This document shows positions 1 through 7,586 of a stretch of 14,993 bases of DNA, in pieces (position 1 is the stretch's first letter; every line of letters begins with the position of its first letter). Source of the stretch: an uncultured Clostridia bacterium (lineage in GTDB: Bacteria; Bacillota; Clostridia; Christensenellales; Borkfalkiaceae). The position numbers were made by a program, and so were the translations under genes. Below the pieces are notes generated by a model. That model searched no databases, was not told the DNA's origin, and saw only the letters and a list, made by a program, of their open reading frames with translations. The stretch spans positions 1-14,993 of the forward strand of contig CALWBJ010000217.1 of NCBI GenBank assembly GCA_944376035.1, in the 5' to 3' direction.

Positions 1-455
1 TGGTCGCAGGACGTAAAGCCTATCACCGAGATACCGCCGAAAACGTTTCTGACTCGTATCTGGTCTATCACTCCGTATTTAAGGCTGTCTTTCTTTCCCG
101 AAAGCATGGTTACGTCTTCTATCCATGCGGGATTGAGGTAATTTAGAATTTTAGCCTGCGCAACGTCTCTTTGCACCTGCTGAGATAAAGACACTACCCA
201 ACCGAAAGTATCTTTGCGGTTTTCTCTGTAAGGGTGTATTCCGCGCGCCATATATACGGTTTCCGCCGCGCCGCATTCGGTCTTGCCGCTGCGGTTTCCG
301 CCGAAAACCCATCTGTTTTTTTTAGGGCATTTATGGAATGCAAGTTGTTTATAATGCACTTTATCTCCGGTGTTGTAGCGTGAAAGAAAGTCATGTTCTT
401 TTCTTTTTTTCTGCTCGTTTTCTATAAGCCTTATCCTTTCCACTATTTCCCGCAT
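1..455 (-). CDS. terL: Phage terminase large subunit, N-terminal part (truncated by window edge)
   Basis: The minus-strand frame from the ATG at 455 stays open for 151 codons to the left edge, so the rest lies outside the window. Terminase large subunits are the ATP-driven DNA-packaging motors of tailed phages, with an N-terminal ATPase and a C-terminal nuclease. Seen here: an adenine-binding Q-motif glutamine (Q37 in HYKQLAFH), a Walker A loop at residues 52-59 (GGNRSGKT), then a segment reading WVVSLSQQVQRDV. The visible part ends at GFTSCD, just where Walker B would be expected, so Walker B and the nuclease cannot be checked. The start is supported by GGAG about 9 nt upstream. No small terminase gene precedes it and the next gene is a metabolic operon, so this may be a prophage edge or a remnant. 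The Walker A pattern fits terminases of the Terminase_6 kind. The assignment is fairly firm; the subfamily is not. Confidence 0.83.
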   Translation of the reverse strand, partial: MREIVERIRLIENEQKKRKEHDFLSRYNTGDKVHYKQLAFHKCPKKNRWVFGGNRSGKTECGAAETVYMARGIHPYRENRKDTFGWVVSLSQQVQRDVAQAKILNYLNPAWIEDVTMLSGKKDSLKYGVIDQIRVRNVFGGISVIGFTSCD

Positions 456-556
456 GCCTTTTTACTCCATAACGACGAGTCTTTTTATATTTTTTATATA
501 ATTTAACCCCACCGTCAACACTACCGTATCTTTATTACTCTATTACTCTTTTCCGC

Positions 557-598
557 GCCCTCATATCCTCGGAAAATTTTACCCGAGGATATGAGGGC
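557..598. repeat. Perfect 16-bp inverted repeat (hairpin) without U-tract
   Basis: The left arm GCCCTCATATCCTCGG (557-572) and the right arm (583-598) are exact reverse complements, separated by the 10-base loop AAAATTTTAC. No T-run follows on either strand, so it is not a standard intrinsic terminator. The flanks carry copies of ATTACTCT (two on the left, one on the right). It could be a structured element of a transcript, a protein-binding palindrome, or a remnant of a mobile-element end. Confidence 0.85.
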
Positions 599-659
599 TG
601 ATTACTCTGAAAGTAACCTTAAACCCCTTTTTTCCGTAAACCTTTCGTTCCGCTCTTTT

Positions 660-685
660 GCCGGCATTTTAGCACGGCGTTTTTT
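660..685 (+). terminator. Probable intrinsic terminator, plus strand
   Basis: The arm GCCGGC (660-665) pairs with GC-A-CGGC (672-678) with one bulged A across the loop ATTTTA. It is followed by G and a run of six T at 680-685. This has the shape of a rho-independent terminator reading rightward, yet no plus-strand gene lies to its left in the window. See the finding on a possible small RNA. Confidence 0.55.
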
Positions 686-938
686 AATTAAAAGAGGTTT
701 ATGACATCTTAAAATCAAAATTTAACAAAAATCTACTTTAAATTTAAAACATGAAAAAATTGCGTCATATAATGCTTTATATTTCTATAAAAAGATTAAA
801 ATATAATATTTGAATTAAATATAAATATAGTTTCAAGTGTATATTTTGAGCCTTTTAACCCGAACGATTGAATGTGTTTTTCTTTCGGATAAAAATAAAA
901 AACACGGGGATTACCAGCGTTTTCGGTATAATAAATCC

Positions 939-965
939 GCCCGCGCACCTAAAAGGTGCGCGGGC
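939..965 (-). terminator. GC-rich hairpin downstream of the glycoside hydrolase gene
   Basis: A perfect 12-bp stem, GCCCGCGCACCT (939-950) with 954-965, closes on a three-base loop. It lies about 130 bases past the stop of the 851-residue glycoside hydrolase and is the likely end of that operon. On the minus strand the following bases are only moderately T-rich, so termination by this hairpin is probable rather than certain. Confidence 0.5.
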
Positions 966-1095
966 TGAGTGTATTTTAACAGTTTTAATTAAAATTTTGT
1001 ATTATTTATATTAACAGACTTATATCAGCAGATATTCATGCGTTCATTATGAATGGTCGTAATACATTTTTACCGATTTTAATTAAACGCTATGT

Positions 1096-3651
1096 TTATT
1101 TTTTACGAAAAAAATATATTCTCGAACGCAGTCCGTCAAATTCATCTGCATCGGCAAATTTAATTTCCAATATATTTTCGCCTTTTTTAATAATATCACC
1201 GACGTCAAGAACAAGGTTTTTAAAGTCGTAAATAATTTTGTTTTCAAAAGACGAGAGTGAAATTTCTTTTCCGTTCAGATAGATTTTTGCATTCCCCGCC
1301 AGCGTTTCTCCTTCCATGACCATAAGACTTTCATCGCCTTTAAGGTTAAAGCGAGCGGTATATTCGGCGTTTACGGGATAAAGAGTTATTACTTTCTTAC
1401 CCACCTCGTCGAATATGGGGACGACAAGATTTGCTTTCATATATTCTCTTGTCGTTCCGTGTACGTCTCGGACAAGGCAGTAATGCTGATTTTCGTATAA
1501 TTCTTCACCTTTGTCCGAAGTAATCTTTATATCGTAATTATCGACCGCAATTCCTTTTTCGCCTTTGGGGAAATACTCCCATTCGGGATTGTCTTCCCAT
1601 TCGTAACGGGTAATTTTATTCGGGTCGTAATTACCCGGCGCATAAGTTTTAGCCGCTCTCGATTTTTTGCCCGAAAGCACGATAAGCGCGTCGTATCCGT
1701 CAAGGATTATTCTGACTTTGCCGTCTTTGACTTCGGCTTTCAAAGTTTTTCCGTACGGCGGAATTATCTCCGCATCGTCCGATACGCCGAGCATAAATTC
1801 CACCTGACCGCGGCCGTTGTTGAAAAGATAATATAAATCTGTCTCGCCTATTTTTCTGCGGTAAGACATAAGTCTTTTTACGTCCCCGTTTAGAGCGGTT
1901 ATTCTGCTCATTACGCAGCCGGGAAGACGGGTTTCCGATATAGAGCGTATATCGAGAGTCTTTATGCCGCAATCACCGATTTCTTTTCTGCTCTCGGCAA
2001 AAGCAAAAACATTTTTGTATTTTTCTCTGCCGACGACTATGTACTGTCCTTCTTTACGGCAGGACGCAAGTGTCTCTTCGTCGATAAAGTCGTATTCGAT
2101 ATGATTGTTGCCGAGATATTTTGCAGCGGCGACAACCGTCGCAAAAAGTTCTTTGGCATAAGCGATATTCACCGAGACATTGCGGTAAAGTTCGCGCATG
2201 GGCAGTACTATACAGGTGTCGCACACGTGTTCGCCGCGGGAAAGTAATTTTCCGTATTTTTCCGCCATTTTGGAAAACTTAGGGAATTTATCGAAATCTC
2301 TGAACTGGTACGAAAGCGAACTGCCCGCGTCAAACTTCCTGTAACCGTCGTAAGAAAAATGGAATCCGTGCGGAACGAGGAAGTTTATACCAAGCGCGTA
2401 CATAAAATAGGATATCCTGTTCATTCCTTCAAGGTTATAATTGAAGGGACTGTTGCTCATAAGTTCGCTCATTACTATTTTCTTGCCCGACTGGTGAGCC
2501 GCAGACGACACCACCTTTCCGCCTATACAGAGCGCATAATGGTCGTTATCGCCGATATTGTTCCCCGTTATGTCAAAACCCGGTATATCGAAATATTTAA
2601 GAGAGTGATATACGTTCTCGCCTACCGATGCCTGACTCACAAGATCCTCTTCGCACACTATGTGCCCTGTCAGCATAAGTTTATTCTTTTTGCACCAGGT
2701 ATGCAGTTTTTTATAAAAGTTCTTGCGGAGGAGAGAATTTATGAAAGTAAAGTAATCCAGCCTTATATCGCCAGAATTTTCATCCACGTCTTCAAATAGA
2801 TTGTAAAGTTTTTCCTGAAGCGAATATCCGTGTTTCTTTTTAAAAAGTTCGAAAAGTCTGCCCGTATAAGGAAGATATGCGCCGGGTGCCGGTTCGTCGG
2901 TGAAAACGCCGAGAACGTTCTTGCCGAACTCGCTGCCGAGATATTTTTTGTATTTCTCGTGAGTAAGTCTTATAAATTCTTCCGTGCACTTCTCGTTGAG
3001 TTCGTCGGGTAAAAATCCGTATTTTTCATCCGCATGATACTGTTCTGCTACCACTGCATAAACGGTATAACCCGCGGGAATTTTGCTCTTTATCGCCATT
3101 TTAGGATAGAAAGTTTCAGCCCTGACGTGCGGAAATTTTATTTTTCCCATCATGTCGCAATAATAAGGACTATCCCACTTGCTCATGAAAAACTTATCCC
3201 TTATAACGCCGACGCTGTCTGTAATATCGATTTTATCCGTAACCTTTCCGTTTTTACGTAAAATAGCATAAGCGCAAAGGACTTTGCACTGACCGAGTTC
3301 AATGTCCAGTTCCCCGTTTTCGGATATGTATTTTACAAGTCTCATTCTGTAAGCGATAAATTCGGGGCGTTCGAAAAAAATCCTGCCGCCCGCCGCTCCG
3401 CTCGGATACGGGTCCTCGTCGTAAAGCCAGACTTTGAGTCCTCTCTTAGCAGCCTCGCTCTCTATAAATTTTATTTTGAGAAACCACTCCTTAGAGCCGT
3501 AAGTCTGCGGATAGTTCCCTGCACGGGGATGCATGAAAAATCCCGAAACTCCGGCAGTCTTCATAAGGTCCAACTGTCTGACAATTTCCGAGTCTTCGAG
3601 TTTGTGGTTCAAAAACCAGAATGGTGCAGGTCTGAAATCAAACTTTTTCAT
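1096..3651 (-). CDS. GH106-like glycoside hydrolase, cytoplasmic
   Basis: This 851-residue protein is probably a retaining or inverting glycosidase of the large group around family GH106 (alpha-L-rhamnosidases and uncharacterised relatives). Seen: the N-terminal RPAPFWFLN start and GVSGFFMHPRAG (residues 34-45) of the barrel, DEDPYPSGAAGG (78-89), FTDEP (250-254) and MSELM (394-398). E253 and E396 are the best candidates for catalytic acids. The C-terminal part, roughly 735-851, contains an IYLNGKEI strand pattern like a jelly-roll sugar-binding domain. There is no signal peptide or membrane segment, so it should act on imported oligosaccharides. The ATG at 3651 is preceded by AAGGAAA at good spacing. 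It lies 119 bases downstream of the esterase-like gene on the same strand and is probably co-transcribed. The substrate (rhamnosides, other deoxysugars or uronates) cannot be read from the sequence. I am confident of the superfamily, not of the enzyme activity. Confidence 0.77.
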   Translation of the reverse strand: MKKFDFRPAPFWFLNHKLEDSEIVRQLDLMKTAGVSGFFMHPRAGNYPQTYGSKEWFLKIKFIESEAAKRGLKVWLYDEDPYPSGAAGGRIFFERPEFIAYRMRLVKYISENGELDIELGQCKVLCAYAILRKNGKVTDKIDITDSVGVIRDKFFMSKWDSPYYCDMMGKIKFPHVRAETFYPKMAIKSKIPAGYTVYAVVAEQYHADEKYGFLPDELNEKCTEEFIRLTHEKYKKYLGSEFGKNVLGVFTDEPAPGAYLPYTGRLFELFKKKHGYSLQEKLYNLFEDVDENSGDIRLDYFTFINSLLRKNFYKKLHTWCKKNKLMLTGHIVCEEDLVSQASVGENVYHSLKYFDIPGFDITGNNIGDNDHYALCIGGKVVSSAAHQSGKKIVMSELMSNSPFNYNLEGMNRISYFMYALGINFLVPHGFHFSYDGYRKFDAGSSLSYQFRDFDKFPKFSKMAEKYGKLLSRGEHVCDTCIVLPMRELYRNVSVNIAYAKELFATVVAAAKYLGNNHIEYDFIDEETLASCRKEGQYIVVGREKYKNVFAFAESRKEIGDCGIKTLDIRSISETRLPGCVMSRITALNGDVKRLMSYRRKIGETDLYYLFNNGRGQVEFMLGVSDDAEIIPPYGKTLKAEVKDGKVRIILDGYDALIVLSGKKSRAAKTYAPGNYDPNKITRYEWEDNPEWEYFPKGEKGIAVDNYDIKITSDKGEELYENQHYCLVRDVHGTTREYMKANLVVPIFDEVGKKVITLYPVNAEYTARFNLKGDESLMVMEGETLAGNAKIYLNGKEISLSSFENKIIYDFKNLVLDVGDIIKKGENILEIKFADADEFDGLRSRIYFFRKK

Positions 3652-3739
3652 TGCTTTTTCCTTCTTATCTTTTTGTTATTTGGTATTATTCTTTTAATTC
3701 TCTTGCGGATTTATGTTTCGTTAAAAACCGTATTTTAAC

Positions 3740-3749
3740 AAAACGTTTT
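3740..3749. promoter_or_regulatory. Palindrome AAAACGTTTT between the two hydrolase genes
   Basis: A 10-bp perfect palindrome with a central CG sits in the 119-base gap, about 90 bases upstream of the glycoside hydrolase start. Central-CG palindromes of this kind are typical of LacI-family operators, which often control carbohydrate genes, but no LacI gene is in the window and no clear promoter accompanies the site. It may be chance in AT-rich DNA. Confidence 0.2.
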
Positions 3750-3770
3750 AATCACTTAGGCGAAAATTAC

Positions 3771-5690
3771 TTATTCTTTTACGCAATTCAGCGTGCTTTT
3801 CATTACGTCGAAATCGGAGACGAGCGCAAGTCCAGGGTAAATTACCGACCTTATGTCTTTATCGTTATAAAACCTTTCGGTTATTATTTTTTCCATGGTT
3901 ATGCCGTCACCTTTAAAGCAAACGGGAATACGGCTTTTTTCGGCAAACAGCGCGCAGGCAAGATTTTCCTGCACGAGACCGCCCGCGTATATCTTTTCGA
4001 CTTTTCCTATATTTTTCTCTGTAAAATCAATCACGGACAGTATTTCAAAACTCTTGAAAGCCGCATAACAGTCGCCCCTGAAAAAGAAATGGTGCGCATA
4101 ATAATAGTTCCTTCCGAACGAATCGTATACTCCCCAGTCGCCCTCTTTTTCGGGCGCGAGATAGCCGTAATTAGTAAGGTCCGTAACGACGACTTTATAA
4201 CCGTCTTTTATATATTTTTCTATAAGAGAAGGATTTTGCTCAACCGAAAAATTTCCGCCGTCCGCAAAATACATCATAGTTTTCGCACCGTCATCAGTGT
4301 CTTTTCCCGAATACACGCAAACGAGTTCTTTAATACCCATCACGCTCTCGTTAAAATATGCCCGTACATTCATGTCGCCGCAATTATAATCATAAGCGCG
4401 CGGCTTTACCGCAGTCAAGGCATTCCGTTCTCTTCCCTTATATATATAATCTTTAAGCATTTTACGCGCTTTTTCCAAATCGTACGAGCGGTTTTTAAGA
4501 TAATAATCCTTTATCTCCGCATCGGGAAGAACCGCCCCTTCAAGAGAAATCTGACCGCTTTCATAACAATTAAGAGTTTCCCATTTTTCCAGCGGATAAT
4601 CGTAATTTTCGTTTTCGTAATCGGTTTTGCCCATCAGGTGCTCGACAAAAAATTTGGCAACGCACTTGGCAAGTCCTACCGTATATCTGTGTTCTGAATG
4701 GTCTATCGCAAGCGTGAGATTTTCCTTTTTACCGAAAATTTTATATACTTCGAGCGCTTTGAGATAAGCGTCCGCCATTCCTTCTATCGGGAAGAAATCT
4801 TTGTTTACGCCCAAAAGCATTACGGGCTTGGGTGCTACGGATACTATTATGTCGGGATAGGAAAATCCCGCGCCTATTATTCCCGGAACAATCTGTTCGT
4901 CGTCCTGAGTATTTTTAGTATCGTAAAAAGTCATGTAATCGGTAATAAAAGTTGCAGGCGCAAAGGCTTTGAGCCTTTCGTCCTGCATAAGCATCATATA
5001 AGAAGTCTGAGTGCCGCCGCCGCTGTTACCCGTAACGCCTATTCTGTCTGCGTCAACTTCCGGCATACTTGCTAAATAAGAAAGAGCAAGCAACATGTCG
5101 CGCATAAAGTAGTTATAAACCCACTTTCCCGTCATCGCGGCTTTTGCGCCGAAATAGGCATGCTCGAAAATGCAGCCCTCTATGTCGTAATCCTTTTTAT
5201 CTTTGTTATAATATGTAAATCTTTCCCCTTTACCTATCGCGTCCACCGCAAGCACTATAAAACCCGCTCTTACCAGTTCGGTCTCGACCTTCTGATAATC
5301 GTCAAACGCCTTGCCCTCGAAAGAGTGCCCGCATAAAAACAGTATTGCGGGGAGTTTACCCTTTATATTTTCGGGCTTATAAATATTAGTAGTGATTTTT
5401 ACACCCTTATCGGTTGTAAGCACCACTTTTTCTATTACATAGCCGTCTTTACGCAGTGTACCCGTCTTATTGTCCGAAACTACCTTTTCGCGGTAAATTT
5501 CTTCGTTCAGACCGCAGGTAAACGCCTTTTTAATTTGCTTCTGATAACTTCTGACCTGTTCGGCTGTTTTCAGTTTTGCCCGTCTCGAATCCGAAAATTT
5601 TTTTATTCCGAAGCCCTGCTTACGCAAATAATAAAACATCTGGTCTTTGTATTTTTCACTTACTTTGACTTTAAACTTTCCGATATCCAT
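3771..5690 (-). CDS. Two-domain alpha/beta-hydrolase, acetyl-esterase-like, cytoplasmic
   Basis: This is a serine hydrolase of the alpha/beta-hydrolase fold, probably removing acyl groups from carbohydrate or similar small substrates. Numbered from the chosen ATG (639 residues), the nucleophile motif is GNSGG with Ser223. Asp298 (in NKDFFP) and His331 or His334 (in DHSEHRY) are the likely triad partners, and AILFLCGH forms the oxyanion-side strand. Residues from about 375 onward look like a second hydrolase-like domain in which the nucleophile position has degenerated (YAGGLVQEN), so it is probably non-catalytic. I chose the ATG at 5690 over a GTG at 5699. The GGAAGG motif lies about 8 bases before the ATG but directly abuts the GTG. 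There is no signal peptide. It is the first gene of a minus-strand unit and precedes the GH106-like glycosidase, which supports a role in breaking down an acylated imported glycan. The exact ester is unknown. Confidence 0.75.
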   Translation of the reverse strand: MDIGKFKVKVSEKYKDQMFYYLRKQGFGIKKFSDSRRAKLKTAEQVRSYQKQIKKAFTCGLNEEIYREKVVSDNKTGTLRKDGYVIEKVVLTTDKGVKITTNIYKPENIKGKLPAILFLCGHSFEGKAFDDYQKVETELVRAGFIVLAVDAIGKGERFTYYNKDKKDYDIEGCIFEHAYFGAKAAMTGKWVYNYFMRDMLLALSYLASMPEVDADRIGVTGNSGGGTQTSYMMLMQDERLKAFAPATFITDYMTFYDTKNTQDDEQIVPGIIGAGFSYPDIIVSVAPKPVMLLGVNKDFFPIEGMADAYLKALEVYKIFGKKENLTLAIDHSEHRYTVGLAKCVAKFFVEHLMGKTDYENENYDYPLEKWETLNCYESGQISLEGAVLPDAEIKDYYLKNRSYDLEKARKMLKDYIYKGRERNALTAVKPRAYDYNCGDMNVRAYFNESVMGIKELVCVYSGKDTDDGAKTMMYFADGGNFSVEQNPSLIEKYIKDGYKVVVTDLTNYGYLAPEKEGDWGVYDSFGRNYYYAHHFFFRGDCYAAFKSFEILSVIDFTEKNIGKVEKIYAGGLVQENLACALFAEKSRIPVCFKGDGITMEKIITERFYNDKDIRSVIYPGLALVSDFDVMKSTLNCVKE

Positions 5691-5717
5691 ATTCCACACC
5701 TTCCATGCGTTATCTTC

Positions 5718-5745
5718 ATTATATCATAAGGTAAATGTCTGTCAA
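5718..5745 (-). promoter_or_regulatory. Consensus sigma-A promoter for the hydrolase operon
   Basis: On the minus strand TTGACA (5740-5745) is separated by 16 bases from TATAAT (5718-5723). A TG one base upstream of the -10 makes it an extended -10 as well. Transcription would start near 5711, leaving a leader of about 20 bases before the ATG at 5690. No operator-like palindrome overlaps it. Confidence 0.85.
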
Positions 5746-5928
5746 CGGATTTTTTTATTTTTAAGTTTTTTTTGCGTTGTAATTTTGATATTAGTTAAAT
5801 AATACTATTCTTTTTATTAAAATTTATATATAAAAAAATCAACTAAATAAAGGTTAATCGGTCAAATTCACCGCTTGATTCCAAACATAAAATTATAATC
5901 GGAGGGAAATATTTACTTACATTGTTTT

Positions 5929-6525
5929 TTACTTAAACAGCATATTTGAATTAAACAAATCCTGGAAAAAACTTTTGAGGTTGGCTAAAAACGCCGCTTT
6001 ACTCTTTTCAGGCTGATGATTGAGCCAATAATTTACAAGAAAAGACGCACCTCCCGCCATTGCGGCCGCCAACATATCGATAGAATAGCGCAGATGATGC
6101 TTTTTATCAATTTCCACAAGCAGTTCGACGGCAAATTTTTCAATAGTGGTGGCAACCATAGTCAATACCAGTCCGCCTTCAAGAAACAGATTTGCTATGG
6201 CACGCCTTTCCAGACATTCGTCGACAACCATTTCAATTAAATACAATATATAATTGAGCGAGTCAGCCTCTATATCCGCATGCGGATACTTCTTTTCAAG
6301 TTTATTTAAAATACTGTATTTTATATCGAGTATTATATCGTTTAAAAGGTCGTATTTGTCATTATAATGCTTATAAAAAGTCATTCGGTTCACAAGCGCT
6401 TCCGAACATATTTCACTTACGCTTATCTTGTCGAACGGCTTGTTTTCCATAATTTTTACGAGCGATTCTCTGAGCCCGCGTCTGGTCTTTATTATACGCG
6501 CATCCGTCTTTTTTAAATTATCCAT
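5929..6525 (-). CDS. TetR/AcrR-family transcriptional repressor
   Basis: This 198-residue protein has the typical length and layout of TetR regulators. An N-terminal DNA-binding domain of about 60 residues (helix-turn-helix around 34-58, ISVSEICSEALVNRMTFYKHY) is followed by an all-helical ligand-binding and dimerisation domain. Such proteins normally repress a neighbouring transporter until a toxic or signalling ligand binds. It is divergent from the ABC exporter operon (137 bases between start codons), and the two promoters overlap, so it very likely controls both that operon and itself. GGAG lies 7 bases before the ATG. The C-terminal region resembles the branch of TetR proteins in which a FLVNYWL-type helix ends the ligand pocket. 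The inducer cannot be inferred. No clear terminator follows its stop codon. Confidence 0.9.
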   Translation of the reverse strand: MDNLKKTDARIIKTRRGLRESLVKIMENKPFDKISVSEICSEALVNRMTFYKHYNDKYDLLNDIILDIKYSILNKLEKKYPHADIEADSLNYILYLIEMVVDECLERRAIANLFLEGGLVLTMVATTIEKFAVELLVEIDKKHHLRYSIDMLAAAMAGGASFLVNYWLNHQPEKSKAAFLANLKSFFQDLFNSNMLFK

Positions 6526-6587
6526 ACATTATCTCCACTTTGTATTATTATGTCTACATCAACGAGAATTTGTATTTTCACCGCATA

Positions 6588-6616
6588 TTGACATCGTTTA
6601 AATGATAGCATATAAT
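6588..6616 (+). promoter_or_regulatory. Consensus sigma-A promoter of the ABC operon
   Basis: TTGACA (6588-6593), a 17-base spacer and TATAAT (6611-6616) match the sigma-A consensus exactly. Transcription should start near 6623, leaving about 40 bases of leader with AAGGAGG at 6648-6654. So strong a core promoter suggests that expression is held down by a repressor, presumably the divergent TetR protein. Confidence 0.87.
6593..6606. promoter_or_regulatory. Candidate TetR operator in the promoter spacer
   Basis: ATCGTTTAAATGAT is a 14-bp imperfect palindrome with one mismatched pair. It lies between the -35 and -10 of the ABC promoter and over the start region of the divergent promoter. A dimeric repressor bound here would block both. 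TATAATTATA (6611-6620) is an alternative palindrome in the same place. Confidence 0.35.
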
Positions 6617-6630
6617 TATACATGTGTCAA
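6602..6630 (-). promoter_or_regulatory. Promoter of the tetR-family gene, face to face with the ABC promoter
   Basis: Reading leftward, TTGACA (6625-6630) is followed after exactly 17 bases by TATCAT (6602-6607). This gives a start near 6595 and a leader of about 70 bases. The two -35 hexamers form an inverted repeat (6588-6593 with 6625-6630), and the promoters share 6602-6616, so polymerase cannot occupy both at once. Confidence 0.65.
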
Positions 6631-6662
6631 GATAAAATACATTTTGTAAGGAGGCGAAGATA

Positions 6663-7586
6663 TTGAAACCTGTTTTAGTAGAGTCACTGACGAAAGATTA
6701 CGGATACGGGCGCGGAGTCTTTGATATTTCCTTTTCGATAAATCAAGGAGAAGTCTTCGGATTTCTCGGCCCTAACGGAGCGGGAAAATCCACCACGATA
6801 AGGCATCTTATGGGATTTTCGAAGCCCGATAAGGGAAGAACTTTTCTCTTGGGCAAAGAGAGTTTTTCATCATACAACGAGATAATGGATAAAGTAGGAT
6901 ATCTGCCCGGCGAGATTGCCCTGCCCGCAGGGCTTACGGGCTGGGAATTTCTCGATATGATGAAAAAATTACGCCGAATCGAATGCGACGAGCGCTTAAA
7001 GCAACTTGTAAAGCGGTTTGACCTTGACCCGAGCGGAGACACCAAGCGCATGGGTCTGGGCGTTAAACGCAAACTTGCGGTTGTTGCCGCGTTCATGCAC
7101 GACCCTGATATTCTTATTCTCGACGAGCCGACAAGCGGGCTCGATATGGTCATGCAGGAAATTTTCGTGGACTTTATAAAGGAAGAAAAAAATCGCGGAA
7201 AAACAATTCTGCTTTCCTCTCATATTTTTTCCGAAGTGGACGCCACGTGCGACCGTATAGCAATTATAAAAGACGGTAAAATAGTCTCGGATTTTATTGC
7301 CGATAATCTGCGCCACAAAACCGAAAAAAATTATCTCATTACTTTCCGCGACTCTGACTCGCTGAATTCTTTTATAGCCAATTATCAATCACAGCCGTAC
7401 TTTAAGATTACAGATAATAAGTCTCTGCCGCTTACGATTGCCGTTGACATTGACGACGCGCACGTAAACACGCTTATAAAAGCGCTGAACGGCAGCGGCG
7501 TTACCGAGTTTCATCACGTAAGGGAAAGCCTTGAAGATTATTTCATGAAGTATTACAAAGAAGATAAAGTATTCGGAGGCGTGTAA
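6663..7586 (+). CDS. ABC transporter ATP-binding protein, first of a pair
   Basis: This 307-residue nucleotide-binding subunit powers an ABC-2-type exporter. Motifs: Walker A at 36-44 (GPNGAGKST), a family-typical LPGE in place of a standard Q-loop (81-84), a degenerate signature at 129-136 (RMGLGVKRK region), Walker B at 150-156 with catalytic E155, D-loop SGLD and H-loop H187. The C-terminal ~80 residues form a variable domain as in drug- and peptide-export ATPases. The start is TTG at 6663, supported by AAGGAGG ending 8 bases before it and by the lack of a nearby in-frame ATG. Its stop overlaps the next start by one base (TAATG), pointing to translational coupling. Because its signature motif departs further from consensus than its partner's, it may be the less active half of a heterodimer. 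That last point is inference. Confidence 0.9.
   Translation: MKPVLVESLTKDYGYGRGVFDISFSINQGEVFGFLGPNGAGKSTTIRHLMGFSKPDKGRTFLLGKESFSSYNEIMDKVGYLPGEIALPAGLTGWEFLDMMKKLRRIECDERLKQLVKRFDLDPSGDTKRMGLGVKRKLAVVAAFMHDPDILILDEPTSGLDMVMQEIFVDFIKEEKNRGKTILLSSHIFSEVDATCDRIAIIKDGKIVSDFIADNLRHKTEKNYLITFRDSDSLNSFIANYQSQPYFKITDNKSLPLTIAVDIDDAHVNTLIKALNGSGVTEFHHVRESLEDYFMKYYKEDKVFGGV

Larger units (their letters stand above)
456..1095. other. Gene-free AT-rich region with hairpins
   Basis: I see no convincing coding frame in these 640 bases. They hold the 16-bp inverted repeat (557-598), a plus-strand terminator-like hairpin (660-685), a weak AT-rich inverted repeat with arms GTGTTTTT (874-881) and AAAAACAC (898-905), and a GC-rich hairpin (939-965) downstream of the glycoside hydrolase. 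A TATAAT at 497-502 on the plus strand lacks a good -35 box. On the minus strand a TTGACG at 513-518 lies upstream of the terminase gene but has no good -10 box at the right distance. The segment 686-870 is almost pure A+T with no clear structure. Confidence 0.7.

Noticed and set aside
2359..2799. 146-residue plus-strand frame
   Set aside because: It is antisense to the glycoside hydrolase and has no ribosome binding site.
3651..4697. 348-residue plus-strand frame
   Set aside because: It lies antisense to the esterase gene, whose motifs and promoter are clear. The frame is rich in Phe, Ile and Tyr as expected for a shadow frame.
5746..5928. Terminator behind the TetR-family gene
   Set aside because: The only hairpin found (CGGT with ACCG near 5869-5883) is too short, and its T-run is displaced. 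The region is otherwise featureless and AT-rich.
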